DNA of 64,000 nucleotides from positions 1-64,000 of the forward strand of contig CAZEXK010000003.1 of the NCBI GenBank assembly GCA_964516815.1, in the 5' to 3' direction. The position numbers and the translations under genes are program-made. Positions 43,832 to 53,297 of this stretch are shown one piece after another; position 1 is the first letter of the stretch, and every line of letters begins with the position of its first letter. Source of the stretch: CAIJNA01 sp964516815. Its GTDB lineage: Bacteria; Campylobacterota; Campylobacteria; Campylobacterales; Arcobacteraceae. The notes below the pieces were generated by a model that saw only the letters and a list, made by a program, of their open reading frames with translations, did not search any database and was not told the origin of the DNA.

Positions 43832-44848
43832 TTATTTATTCCAATTTACTTCATCAAATAAAATTACTGCTTGTTTGTTTTTGTTTCCTATTTTGTATAA
43901 GCTAGTTTTATCTTCTTTAAAACTTCCCCAAGACTTAAGAAGTTTTGATATTTTTGCATTCTTATTTACTGGATATTCAAAATTTACTTCTGCAAATTTT
44001 TCTTGTGCTTTTACACTTGCTAAAAACTCTATAAATTTTATTGCGTTATTTTTATTTTTGCTATATTTTACAAGACCTGCGCCAGAAATGTTTATATGTG
44101 TTCCACTTTCATTTTTAGCTTGATTTGGAAAAAATACTCCAATTACTTCTGCTGTTGCAATATCAGAATAACTTTTACTATTGATTAATTGTCCCAAATA
44201 ATATGTATTTGCAATTGCAATGTCACCAATACCAGCAGCAATTGCCCTAAAACTGTCTTTATCAACACCTTTTGGTTTTCTTGCCATATTGTTTTTAATT
44301 CCACTTGCCCATTTTTTTGCATTTTCATATCCATCTTTTACTATAAAAGATGCCAATAGGGATTGATTATAAACTTCATTTGATTTAGTAATTACAATTT
44401 TCTTTTTCCATTTTGCTGAAGTTAAATTCTTATATGTGCTAAGTTCATTTTTTTTAATTTTATCAATATTGTATGCAATAACTCTTGCTCTTTTTGTCAT
44501 AGCAAACCAAAGATTATTCTCATCTTTTAAATGTTTTGGAATTGTTTCATTTAAAAATTTAGAGTTAATTGATTGAAATATATTTTTACTTTTTGCCAGT
44601 TGTAACATACCAACATCAGTTGTTAATAGTACATCAGCTGTGGTATATTCTCCTTCATGTAAAATTCTTTTTATCAATTCAGAAGAACTTGCTTTTATTA
44701 AATTTACTTTTATTCCTGTTTGTTCTTTAAAAATTTTATAAAGTTTTTTATCTACTGCATAATGCCTATGAGAGTATACATTTACAATTTCTTGTGCGCT
44801 TATATACGTTGTACTCAGGAAGATTAATATCATTGTTATTTTTTTCAT
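43832..44848 (-). CDS. Iron(III) ABC transporter substrate-binding protein
   Basis: Periplasmic protein of 338 residues in the FbpA/FutA family. A Sec signal (KKITMILIFLSTTYISAQ) is followed by VNVYSHRHYAVDKKLYKIFKEQTGIKVNLI, the classical opening of this family. The pair of tyrosines expected for iron (IANTYYLGQL) is at about 213-222. Last gene of the Fur-headed operon. No permease or ATPase gene accompanies it here. Confidence 0.9.
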   Translation of the reverse strand: MKKITMILIFLSTTYISAQEIVNVYSHRHYAVDKKLYKIFKEQTGIKVNLIKASSSELIKRILHEGEYTTADVLLTTDVGMLQLAKSKNIFQSINSKFLNETIPKHLKDENNLWFAMTKRARVIAYNIDKIKKNELSTYKNLTSAKWKKKIVITKSNEVYNQSLLASFIVKDGYENAKKWASGIKNNMARKPKGVDKDSFRAIAAGIGDIAIANTYYLGQLINSKSYSDIATAEVIGVFFPNQAKNESGTHINISGAGLVKYSKNKNNAIKFIEFLASVKAQEKFAEVNFEYPVNKNAKISKLLKSWGSFKEDKTSLYKIGNKNKQAVILFDEVNWNK

Positions 44849-44849
44849 C

Positions 44850-45998
44850 TTAATTGTCCTTTTTAATTAAATGCTCATATTTTTTATCTGTTAGAAGGTT
44901 CATAAATGCAACAAGTGCTTTTATTTTTCTATCGTTTAATTTTTTTGCTTTTTTTAGAAGTTTCAAATCTTCAAGCCCTATTTTGACTTCTGCTTTAGCC
45001 CATGCTTGGTTTGTTTCTGGATTTATCTTTCTATTTTTATTTACATACTTATCATAAAATTTTACAACCGTAGTTAATTTATCAAATACTCCATTGTGCA
45101 TGTATGGCGATGTTACTGCTATATTTCTAAGTGTTGGCACTTTTATTTTACCATCATATTTTATATTTGTTATTTGTAAATTTTCTAAAAGTCCATGATC
45201 TATAAAGTTCTTATTATTTTTAGATAGTAGACGTTTGTTTTTGGGTACTCCAATATTATGATAAGCATAATTTGTAAAAGTTTCTTTTGGTGAATCTTCT
45301 GTTTTTAAAACATGACAAGAAGCACAATTATTGTTATTATTACTAAAAAATAAAGTTCTTCCTAAATCTTCCAATACACTTAAATCATATTTTCCTTCTA
45401 AAAACCTATCATATTTACTATCAAAAGGAGCAAATTGTTTTGTTTGTTCAAAACTCTGTATTGCTTGTGTCATTAACTCATAAGTTTTATTAGTATTATC
45501 AAATACATCATCACCATAAAGTTCTTTAAATTGTTTGTTGTATTGTTTATTATTTTTCAACCTATTGACTAAAAATTGTTTTGAGGGTATTCCCATTTCC
45601 GTTGGATTTAGAGGTGGCTCACCTGCTTGATCTTTTAATGTGTCTTTTCTACCATCATAAAATTGTCCTCCAATATATTTGTCTTTTTTTGCATTGTAAT
45701 GAAATTTTGGAATATACATTGCATATGAAACTGTAGGTGTATTCCTAGTTCCTAATGATACTTGGTCATCACCTAAACTAACTGCTCCTCCTACACCATT
45801 GTCCCTATTGTCTATAAAAGCATGTTTTGGATTGTGACAAGTAGCACAACTTTGAGTATTATTTTTTGATAATATATTATCAAAAAATAATTGTTCACCT
45901 AATATTTTTTCTTTTTCATTATTTAAATTTTTAGCATTACATTCACTAAATAACAATAAAGTAAAAATACTAAAATAAATAATATTAATTTTTTGCAT
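44850..45998 (-). CDS. Di-heme cytochrome c peroxidase family protein
   Basis: A 382-residue periplasmic protein with two c-type heme sites, CATCH (51-55) and CASCH (224-228). The surroundings GEQLFFDNILSKNNTQSC and TPTVSYAMYIPKFHYN fit the CcpA/MauG superfamily. The N-terminus has a signal peptide ending near SEC (Cys20), possibly lipidated. It overlaps the hydroxylase gene by 14 bases. Whether it reduces peroxide or oxidises a partner cannot be told. Confidence 0.9.
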   Translation of the reverse strand: MQKINIIYFSIFTLLLFSECNAKNLNNEKEKILGEQLFFDNILSKNNTQSCATCHNPKHAFIDNRDNGVGGAVSLGDDQVSLGTRNTPTVSYAMYIPKFHYNAKKDKYIGGQFYDGRKDTLKDQAGEPPLNPTEMGIPSKQFLVNRLKNNKQYNKQFKELYGDDVFDNTNKTYELMTQAIQSFEQTKQFAPFDSKYDRFLEGKYDLSVLEDLGRTLFFSNNNNNCASCHVLKTEDSPKETFTNYAYHNIGVPKNKRLLSKNNKNFIDHGLLENLQITNIKYDGKIKVPTLRNIAVTSPYMHNGVFDKLTTVVKFYDKYVNKNRKINPETNQAWAKAEVKIGLEDLKLLKKAKKLNDRKIKALVAFMNLLTDKKYEHLIKKDN

Positions 45999-46917
45999 AT
46001 TTAGTTCCTATATTAATAAACGGCTTAAACAAAAGACTAGTTATTGTTTTATACTCACTTGTTTGTATCCCTAAATTTATTTTTTCTTTTTTATTTAAAA
46101 TATCATTAGAACTTTCAAAAGTTCCAAAAAACTTATCCCAAATAGCTAAATATCCACCATAATTTTTATTGTGATATTTTTTACTATGATGTATTTGATG
46201 TGAAAAAGGAGATATAAATATATTTTCTAGATACTTAGGATATGACAATTTAATATGACTATGTCTTAAGTTAGATCCTAAAAGCGAAAAAATAAAAAAG
46301 ATTATGTTAACTCCAAGTATATCTATGATTCCTATCATTGCACCAAAAAGATAAAAAAATATACCACTAACAAATCCAATAGCAAATGCATATCGAAAAC
46401 CAAATAAAATATTTTCAACAAAATGAACTCTATAAAACGTAATTGGTGTTAATACTTTTGCACTATGATGTACTTTATGAAATTCCCACAAAATTGGAAC
46501 TGCATGAAGTAGCCTATGCATTAAATATCTAGTAAAATCACTTACAGTAAACAAACTAACAGTAAATAATACAATAATTTCAAAATGTGTAAAATAACTT
46601 ATTTTTATGAAACCAAAATTATCTAATAAAACTTCATAAATAAATATTGTTACTTCTTTTGCACTAATTAATAAAGGTAAGATTAAAATAGTTTTTATTA
46701 AGAATGAAAGAAAAAAATATTTATAATCTAAAATAGCACTTTCATGTAACCATAAGTTTGAACTTAAATTCACTCTTTTTTGCTTTTGAAATTTAAATAA
46801 ATACAACATTGCAATAAGCAAAGATGATAAAATATATATCCAATACATTCTTTTTTGTGAAGAAAATAATTCTACAAAAGAATCTAATAAAAAATTAAAA
46901 CTAATCTCCATCGGCAT
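45985..46917 (-). CDS. Fatty acid hydroxylase / sterol desaturase superfamily membrane protein
   Basis: A 310-residue membrane protein with about four to six helices and the histidine clusters of the non-heme di-iron hydroxylases: HRLLH, HKVHHS, and HQIHHSKKYHNKNYGG. The enzyme should use oxygen and two irons to hydroxylate a lipid or similar substrate. It lies inside an iron-responsive operon, overlapping the second imelysin gene by 17 bases and the peroxidase gene by 14. Its substrate is not known. Confidence 0.88.
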   Translation of the reverse strand: MPMEISFNFLLDSFVELFSSQKRMYWIYILSSLLIAMLYLFKFQKQKRVNLSSNLWLHESAILDYKYFFLSFLIKTILILPLLISAKEVTIFIYEVLLDNFGFIKISYFTHFEIIVLFTVSLFTVSDFTRYLMHRLLHAVPILWEFHKVHHSAKVLTPITFYRVHFVENILFGFRYAFAIGFVSGIFFYLFGAMIGIIDILGVNIIFFIFSLLGSNLRHSHIKLSYPKYLENIFISPFSHQIHHSKKYHNKNYGGYLAIWDKFFGTFESSNDILNKKEKINLGIQTSEYKTITSLLFKPFINIGTKYAKN

Positions 46918-47875
46918 CTAAAATCTTTGCTGTTATTTTTAATTTATTAATTAAAGATATATAATATGTTAGATGTAACTTTTTTAAATTATAATACAAT
47001 TTTGTGCTATTTGAAAAATCTTCATTTTTGATATTTTTTACATTTATTAATGCTTGTTTTAAATAATGAATAGAATCATCTAGTTCAGTATTAGCTCCAT
47101 AAGATCTTATCATATCACCAAAATTCAAATATGATTGCTTATTTAACACTTGTAAATGTGTATTTATAACAGCTTTTATTGCTAAAGTAGAATTTTTACT
47201 AATATAATATTCTGCTCTTTTATTATCTTTTTTATCTTTATATTTTCTACTTAGCCCAGCAACATCACCAACCCTCCACTCTTTTAATTTATAAGAATTT
47301 TCAATTAATGAATTTAACATAATGGCATTTGAGTTTATTTCATTTTTAACAAATTTGTTTTTATTTTTTATATATCCATCATTTATTTCAACAAAAAAAG
47401 TTTCTAAGTTATTTATAATTCGAATAAGAACATTGTTTACTCTCTTAGTTTTTATATTTTTGGTAAAAAGAACATATTCTAATGCATTTATTGTTTTGTG
47501 TGAATTTTTAAAATGAGCTATATTTAAATCTTCATTATTAGAAAGTATCAAATCAATTTGTACTTTAATATCTTCATTTCCTTCATGAAAAATATCAATA
47601 TACCTTGGAGTATCAAGATAATTATCATCTAAATCACCTAAAATATAAAAGCTTTGTACACTTTTCCAACTGTTTACTAAGTTTGCAAATTCTTTTTTTG
47701 CCAGTTGTAATTCATGATTTTGTATATGAATTTTTATATTATTCAAATCTATTGATGTTTGTTTAGTATTCTTTAAAATAATATTTTCAAAAATTGAATT
47801 TAAACTTTTACTGATATTATTTGCAAATATTGTATTTGTAAAAATCAGAACTGTTAATATAATTTTTTTCATCAT
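46901..47875 (-). CDS. Imelysin-family protein (second copy, divergent)
   Basis: A 324-residue secreted protein (signal peptide LTVLIFTNTIFA). NSHKTINALEYVLFTKN is the family's central motif in degenerate form, and IIRSYGANTELDDSIHYLKQAL-like helices follow. Related to imelysin/IrpA proteins but clearly diverged from the 441-residue copy. It overlaps the DUF1111 gene by 4 bases. Imelysin proteins are periplasmic or surface iron-regulated proteins of uncertain mechanism. Confidence 0.82.
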   Translation of the reverse strand: MMKKIILTVLIFTNTIFANNISKSLNSIFENIILKNTKQTSIDLNNIKIHIQNHELQLAKKEFANLVNSWKSVQSFYILGDLDDNYLDTPRYIDIFHEGNEDIKVQIDLILSNNEDLNIAHFKNSHKTINALEYVLFTKNIKTKRVNNVLIRIINNLETFFVEINDGYIKNKNKFVKNEINSNAIMLNSLIENSYKLKEWRVGDVAGLSRKYKDKKDNKRAEYYISKNSTLAIKAVINTHLQVLNKQSYLNFGDMIRSYGANTELDDSIHYLKQALINVKNIKNEDFSNSTKLYYNLKKLHLTYYISLINKLKITAKILDADGD

Positions 47876-49296
47876 AATTCCTCAATATATTTAATGATTT
47901 GTATTCTTTGTTTTTGACTTAATTTCATAAATTTTTCTTTTATTTCTAAAGATTCTCCACCATGCCATAGTATTGCTTCTTCTATATTTTTTGCTCTTCC
48001 ATCGTGAAGTAAATTCATACTCTTATTCGATGATGTTTTGTATTTTCCTATTCCCCACAATGGTGCAGTTCTCCATTCTGTTGGTTTTGCTAAAAACTCA
48101 TTCCTTCCATCACTTAGTTCTTTTCCCATATCATGAAGTAATAAATCAGTAAATGCTTTGAAATTATATCCATTTTTTAATGTAAATGATGGAATATGAC
48201 ACTTAACACATCCAATTTGTTTAAATAATTTCTCTCCTTGTGTTTGTGTTATTATTGATTTTGGAGTTTTTAAATTTTTTAAATAAAAAGAGATAGCTTT
48301 TATTCTTTTTTCTGATAAATCAAATAGCTCTCCTGCTTGCCTTTTGACATCTCCTTTTGGTGCTTCTAAACATTTTTTTTGTGAATTAGTGCAATTTTCC
48401 TTTGGAAATAAATATGATGTCAATCCCATATCATTGATTGCAGCAGCTGCACTTTGTTCAAGTACAGTTGCTACTGATGCTTTAGTAGTAAACCTTCCAA
48501 CTCTAAAATCCTTGTGTACTAAACTATAAACTATATTTGCTTTTCCAGAAATACCATCATTATTTTTATCATTTATATCTTCATTTGCTAGAATTTGTTC
48601 ATCACTTAAAGCATCAAGTAAACCAAGACCAATGAGCGATGGAGCTATACGATTTGATATATTTATATTTTTATTTAATTTTCCATAAGAAAAATCACTT
48701 AATTGGTTATTTACTCCATGTATTGGTTCACTCAATATTACAATTTTTTTATCATCATATATCATAGATTTATTTTTATATTTTATAATTGGTTTAGCTT
48801 CATACTTAACATCTTTAGTACCATTTATGCTAATTTGTGATCCATAAACTTTATCTGGAATAAATCCTTGATATTTTATAAGTTTATTATGCTCTAAAGT
48901 GTATTTTGAAGGAATTGATAATCTACTTGTATAAGCTCTAGATATATTATTATTATTATATATATGTGCTCTAGCGTTATTTATATGGCAACTCACACAT
49001 GTATTTGCACTAAATAATGGACCAAGTCCATCTCTTGCACTTGTTGCTGCTGGCGCTTGTACCCAAGGAATCTTAAAAAAACTTTTTCCAAGTATAAAAG
49101 TATCTTCATCTTTGTTACTTAAATCATCAAGTTTTTTTGTAAAAAGCAATTTAGAAGAATCATTTGTTGTATATCTTTGCTCTAATATCTCTTGTAAAAT
49201 GCTATCGTTTGTATATGAAAAAAGTTTAGTGGTTAACACCACTAAACTTAATAGTAAATAACTTTTATTAATATTATATTTTTGTTTCATCTGCAT
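47872..49296 (-). CDS. Di-heme DUF1111 protein (IrpB-like thiol oxidoreductase family)
   Basis: A 474-residue secreted protein with c-type heme motifs CVSCH (100-104) and CVKCH (363-367). The body contains the family signature RDGLGPLFSANTCVSCH near the first heme and GRAKNIEEAILWHGGE near the end. The family is annotated as thiol oxidoreductase with two CxxCH motifs. It regularly neighbours imelysin genes, as in cyanobacterial irpA-irpB. It overlaps the first imelysin by 23 bases. Confidence 0.9.
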   Translation of the reverse strand: MQMKQKYNINKSYLLLSLVVLTTKLFSYTNDSILQEILEQRYTTNDSSKLLFTKKLDDLSNKDEDTFILGKSFFKIPWVQAPAATSARDGLGPLFSANTCVSCHINNARAHIYNNNNISRAYTSRLSIPSKYTLEHNKLIKYQGFIPDKVYGSQISINGTKDVKYEAKPIIKYKNKSMIYDDKKIVILSEPIHGVNNQLSDFSYGKLNKNINISNRIAPSLIGLGLLDALSDEQILANEDINDKNNDGISGKANIVYSLVHKDFRVGRFTTKASVATVLEQSAAAAINDMGLTSYLFPKENCTNSQKKCLEAPKGDVKRQAGELFDLSEKRIKAISFYLKNLKTPKSIITQTQGEKLFKQIGCVKCHIPSFTLKNGYNFKAFTDLLLHDMGKELSDGRNEFLAKPTEWRTAPLWGIGKYKTSSNKSMNLLHDGRAKNIEEAILWHGGESLEIKEKFMKLSQKQRIQIIKYIEEL

Positions 49297-50599
49297 CAGT
49301 TACATCATCAATTGAAAGATTAATTCCATTTGCTAATGCAATCATAACCATTTTGTCTCCTAATTTTCTTAATTCATTTTTAAGTTTTACAATAACTTTT
49401 GATTGAGGGTCACTACTTAAAATTTGTCTATCAAAATGTCTGCTAGTTTTAGCAATTTCATCAATGCTTTTTATTTTATTTTCTATTTTCTTCATTAAGC
49501 TTAAAATTTCTTCTTTTTGATTACTATTTAGAGCATCTATGATTGCAACACCAAAATCAACTCCATTATATGTACCCATTAGAATATTTTTAAAACCTTG
49601 ATAATTAGTAGCTATATCTCTGTGAGTATTATCACTAAAGCAACTATGCTCATCTTCTTCGCTTGGTGTTAAAACAGCAACAGCAATTCTTTCATTAGCT
49701 AGTTCAGATTTAATAAATACTCCCATAGATCCAAAAATAGTTTTCATCGCATCTTTTGGCGATATATTTTTAGAAGAATCACTGTTTTTATTTAAAAATG
49801 CAGTTCTATAACTAGCCCCTTTTTCCCATGCACTTGCAACAACTTCTAAATCAGCTACTATTTTATTGCTTGCAGCATTTATATAAGCTTTTCTTCGGTC
49901 TTTGAATTTATCTTTTGTATAATCACTTAATGGTCTTTGACCTGCTACTAATGCACCATTGGTTACTGAATCTTTCACAAAATTTGAATAATCTTGATCT
50001 TGTCCCCATAATAAAAACTCAACTGCATGATATCCTGTAGCTACATTAGCATCTCCACCATTTTCATTTAACTTTGTTATTGCATCTATATTTATAGTAC
50101 TAACATCAATAGCCTCACTACCTTCTCCACCTGGATTAAATTTACCTTTGCTATCAATAATGTTACCAGAAGTTTTTTTTCCTTTTGCATCAATAGTATA
50201 ATCAATCATATTTTCATCTAAAGGCCACGCATTCAATTGTCCTTCTAGTGCACCATATTTTTTTGCAACCCAACCATCTTCTGCATCTATTGGACCATTT
50301 GCTAGTCTAAATATTTCAGTTTGTCCATATGATTCTCGTGATTTGAGCCAAGCAGTTTTTGCATTATCTAAAGTAAGTTTTGTAGGATTTCCCGTAAACT
50401 CTTTTACAGCTTTTTGTAATAATTTTGCATCACTTAATGCATCATTATAATTTAAGTTTGCTATTGTTGCGTAAGTTGCAAGTACAGTTTTGTTATTTGT
50501 ATTTGATGTTTTTGATGCATCATTATTAGCGTAAGCTGAAATAGCTAACATAGTAGCTAAGCTTAAACTTCCTAGTATAAATTTTGTTTCTTTTTTCAT
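49274..50599 (-). CDS. Imelysin-family iron-regulated protein (IrpA-like)
   Basis: A 441-residue exported protein (signal LGSLSLATMLAISAYA). Helical bundle with the GxHxxE motif in GYHAVEFLLWGQD (about residue 191) and FGSMGVFIKSELANERIAVAVL in the second half. First gene of a six-gene operon with a perfect Fur-type palindrome about 140 bases upstream. Expected to act in the periplasm or at the surface in iron handling. The ribosome binding site is AAGGAC. Confidence 0.92.
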   Translation of the reverse strand: MKKETKFILGSLSLATMLAISAYANNDASKTSNTNNKTVLATYATIANLNYNDALSDAKLLQKAVKEFTGNPTKLTLDNAKTAWLKSRESYGQTEIFRLANGPIDAEDGWVAKKYGALEGQLNAWPLDENMIDYTIDAKGKKTSGNIIDSKGKFNPGGEGSEAIDVSTINIDAITKLNENGGDANVATGYHAVEFLLWGQDQDYSNFVKDSVTNGALVAGQRPLSDYTKDKFKDRRKAYINAASNKIVADLEVVASAWEKGASYRTAFLNKNSDSSKNISPKDAMKTIFGSMGVFIKSELANERIAVAVLTPSEEDEHSCFSDNTHRDIATNYQGFKNILMGTYNGVDFGVAIIDALNSNQKEEILSLMKKIENKIKSIDEIAKTSRHFDRQILSSDPQSKVIVKLKNELRKLGDKMVMIALANGINLSIDDVTDADETKI

Positions 50600-50739
50600 T
50601 TTTGTCCTTAATATTCTTTAATTTTTTAATATCACTATTTACATAGTAATATTTACTTTAATGGATTTATTTTCTTATAATAATTTTAATACTCATTATT
50701 AATATGAAATAATATTGAATTAAGTCTTAATTATTACTT

Positions 50740-50764
50740 AATAATGATAATAGTTATCATTATT
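50740..50764. promoter_or_regulatory. Fur box
   Basis: AATAATGATAA, three bases, TTATCATTATT: a perfect 11-bp inverted repeat matching the classical Fur site built of GATAAT units. It lies in the 271-base gap between the imelysin operon and purH, 141 bases from the imelysin start. It explains iron-dependent repression of the operon. It is 74 bases from the purH -10 box, so effects on purH are less likely. Confidence 0.85.
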
Positions 50765-50837
50765 TTTATTTTAAATTTGATTTCTAATCTTAGCGCAAAT
50801 TAAATTACGCACAAGCAACACATAATTGCTTTTTTTG

Positions 50838-50843
50838 TATAAT
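50838..50843 (+). promoter_or_regulatory. -10 box of purH
   Basis: TATAAT after a T-run, 27 bases before the TTG start at 50871. It lies inside a frame extension of purH that would otherwise add 15 residues, which shows that the longer start at 50826 is wrong. Confidence 0.6.
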
Positions 50844-50870
50844 TGCATTAATATAAATCAAGGAAATAAT

Positions 50871-52403
50871 TTGAGAGCTTTAATAAGTGTTAGTGATAAA
50901 AATGGTGTAGAAGAATTTGCGAAAGAACTTGTTAGTTTAGGATATGAAATAATCTCAACTGGTGGAACTTATAAAAAATTACAAGATGCAAAAATTAACG
51001 TAATTGAAGCAAATGAAGTTACAAAATTTCCAGAATGTTTTGAAGGAAGAGTAAAAACTCTAAATCCATATATACATGGTGGTATATTGCATAGGCGAGA
51101 TAAACAATCTCATATACAAGAAGCTGAAGAATTAGGTGTACAAGGTATTGATTTAGTTTGTGTAAATTTATATCCATTTAAAGCAACAATACAATCAACA
51201 AATGATTATGAAGACATTATTGAAAACATAGATATAGGTGGACCAGCTATGGTTAGATCTGCTGCTAAAAATCATCAAAGTGTAATAATAGTAACTGATA
51301 TAATTGATTATGATTTGGTATTAAATAATATAAAAAACAATAAAAATACTTTTGAATTTAGAAGAGATATGATGATAAAAGCATTTGAGCATACTGCATC
51401 ATATGACAGTATGATAGCCAATTATATGAATAAAAGATTTAATAATGGCATGGGTGCAAAACAATTTATTACAGGATCAAAAGTATTTGATACTAGGTAT
51501 GGAGAAAATCCACACCAAAAAGGTTCGTTATATGAATTTGACAATCACTTATCAAATAAATTTATAACATTAAAAGGCGAAGCTAGTTTTAATAATATGG
51601 GTGATATTAGTGGCGCTGCTAAAATTGCATCAGCATTTCAAGATCAAAATGCTGTATGTATAGTAAAACATGGAAACCCTTGTGGTTTTGCTATAAAAGA
51701 TACTTTATTAGAAGCTTATAATGAGGCACTTAAATGTGATCCTATTTCTGCATTTGGAGGTGTAGTTGCAGTTAATGGTATAGTTGATTTACCATTGGCA
51801 ATCAAAATGAATGAAATATTTTTAGAAGTTGTTTATGCTGCTGATTTTACGCCAGAAGCTGAAAAAGAATTGAACAAGAAAAAAAGAATTAAATTATTTA
51901 TGCAAGGTACAAAAAAATTAGAACTTTCAAATGAAGATTTTAATTTTAAAATAATTGATGGTGGTTTTGTATATCAAGAAGCTGATAAAATACAATTAGA
52001 TGAAGTAAATAATAGTGAACTAAAAAGCGAAAACGAAGCAACACAACAAGAAAAAAAAGATATGGAAATTGCTTATAAACTAGCATCTTTAACTAAATCA
52101 AACTGTGTAGTTTATGTAAAAAATTCAGCAATGGTGGCAGTTGGTATGGGGATGACGTCAAGAGTAGATGCAGCAAAAGCAGCACTTAGAAAAGCAGAAG
52201 ATTTAGGTATAGATGTTAGTGGTTCATCACTTGCTAGTGAAGCATTTTTCCCATTTAGAGATAGTATAGATGCAGCAAAAGAAGCTGGAGTTAGATGTGT
52301 AATTGAACCAGGTGGGAGTATTAGAGATGATGAAATCATCAAAGCTGCAAATGAATTTGGCATGGCATTATACTTTTCAAATAAAAGACACTTTTTACAT
52401 TAA
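50871..52403 (+). CDS. purH: Bifunctional AICAR transformylase / IMP cyclohydrolase
   Basis: Last two steps of IMP synthesis; 510 residues from the TTG at 50871, preceded by AAGGA at the right distance. The cyclohydrolase domain opens RALISVSDKNGVEEFAKELV and contains GRVKTLNPYIHGGIL. The transformylase domain includes YGENPHQKGSLY and CIVKHGNPCGFAI, and the C-terminal SLASEAFFPFRDSIDAAKEAGV. A possible upstream TTG at 50826 is rejected because a TATAAT box lies within that extension. Confidence 0.97.
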   Translation: MRALISVSDKNGVEEFAKELVSLGYEIISTGGTYKKLQDAKINVIEANEVTKFPECFEGRVKTLNPYIHGGILHRRDKQSHIQEAEELGVQGIDLVCVNLYPFKATIQSTNDYEDIIENIDIGGPAMVRSAAKNHQSVIIVTDIIDYDLVLNNIKNNKNTFEFRRDMMIKAFEHTASYDSMIANYMNKRFNNGMGAKQFITGSKVFDTRYGENPHQKGSLYEFDNHLSNKFITLKGEASFNNMGDISGAAKIASAFQDQNAVCIVKHGNPCGFAIKDTLLEAYNEALKCDPISAFGGVVAVNGIVDLPLAIKMNEIFLEVVYAADFTPEAEKELNKKKRIKLFMQGTKKLELSNEDFNFKIIDGGFVYQEADKIQLDEVNNSELKSENEATQQEKKDMEIAYKLASLTKSNCVVYVKNSAMVAVGMGMTSRVDAAKAALRKAEDLGIDVSGSSLASEAFFPFRDSIDAAKEAGVRCVIEPGGSIRDDEIIKAANEFGMALYFSNKRHFLH

Positions 52404-52419
52404 TAAACAAAGGAAGATT

Positions 52420-52815
52420 ATGCAATTTACTCAAGTAAAATACAATACAATAACTAAAGAAAATATAAAAGAAATGGTAGTTAAATTTTACACTAAAGTC
52501 CTAAATGAAGATAATGAAGTTACAAAAGTATTTGTAGCAGAGTTAGGAGATAACTTACAAAGTGATACCTGGCAAGAACATATTGATATCTTAACAAATT
52601 TTTGGGCGATGATAGCTTTACAAGATGAAATGTATAATGGAAATCCAATGATGAAACACTTTAACTTACCCCTAAATAAAGATATGTTTGGTTCATGGCT
52701 TATTATGTTTTTTCAAGTTGTAGATTCATTGTATGAAGAAAAGTTAGGTATGATTTTTAAGCAAAGAGCTCAAAATATTGCTGGAAACTTTATGCGAAAT
52801 ATGGGACTTACTTAA
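52420..52815 (+). CDS. Group III truncated hemoglobin
   Basis: A 131-residue globin of the trHb3 type, related to Campylobacter Ctb, expected to bind oxygen or nitric oxide in the cytoplasm. Start ATG at 52420 follows AAAGGAAG; longer frames run back into purH. Proximal-region WQEHIDILTNFWAMIAL and distal helix features LPLNKDMFGSWLIMFFQVVDSLYEEKLG fit the family. Its stop overlaps that of the convergent DUF423 gene. Confidence 0.93.
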   Translation: MQFTQVKYNTITKENIKEMVVKFYTKVLNEDNEVTKVFVAELGDNLQSDTWQEHIDILTNFWAMIALQDEMYNGNPMMKHFNLPLNKDMFGSWLIMFFQVVDSLYEEKLGMIFKQRAQNIAGNFMRNMGLT

Positions 52816-53210
52816 GTTTTATATTTCATATCAATTAAAATACTATATGCTAGTATTAACCATCCAACTATCATTAATAAACCACCAATTGGAGTAATTG
52901 CTCCTAACCACAATATCTTACTTATTGCTAAAATATACAAAGAAAATGAAAAAATAAGCATTCCTATTAATACAAAATAAAAACTAACTTTTACTTTTTT
53001 ACTCTTTATAAATACATATATAATAGATATTACAAATAATCCTAAAGTATTATAAAATTGATATCCACTAGCTTTTGAATAAATAATAGTACCGTATTCA
53101 TTTAATTGATCTTTTAATTCGTGTGCACCAAAAGCACCTATTATTATTGCAATTGCCATCATTATTGAAGACAGAAAAAATAGCCATTTAGCTTCATTTG
53201 TGATTTCCAT
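52812..53210 (-). CDS. DUF423 family membrane protein
   Basis: A 132-residue protein with four predicted transmembrane helices. IIGAFGAHELKDQL and the C-terminal ITPIGGLLMIVGWLILAYSIL are typical of DUF423. Function of the family is unknown. It is convergent with the globin gene, the two stops overlapping by four bases. Confidence 0.9.
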   Translation of the reverse strand: MEITNEAKWLFFLSSIMMAIAIIIGAFGAHELKDQLNEYGTIIYSKASGYQFYNTLGLFVISIIYVFIKSKKVKVSFYFVLIGMLIFSFSLYILAISKILWLGAITPIGGLLMIVGWLILAYSILIDMKYKT

Positions 53211-53297
53211 TTTAATCCTTAGTCTTGAACTTTATTATTGCCATATTATATTCAATTAAAGGCTAAATGTAAATAATATTAGTATTTATTTATATAT

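Noticed and set aside
50826..50870. Fifteen-residue N-terminal extension of PurH
   Set aside because: It contains the TATAAT promoter box, and the TTG at 50871 has a proper AAGGA site and the conserved RALISVSDKNG start.
52303..52419. N-terminal extension of the truncated hemoglobin into purH
   Set aside because: It lies in another frame of purH, and the ATG at 52420 has a strong AAAGGAAG site and fits the family length.
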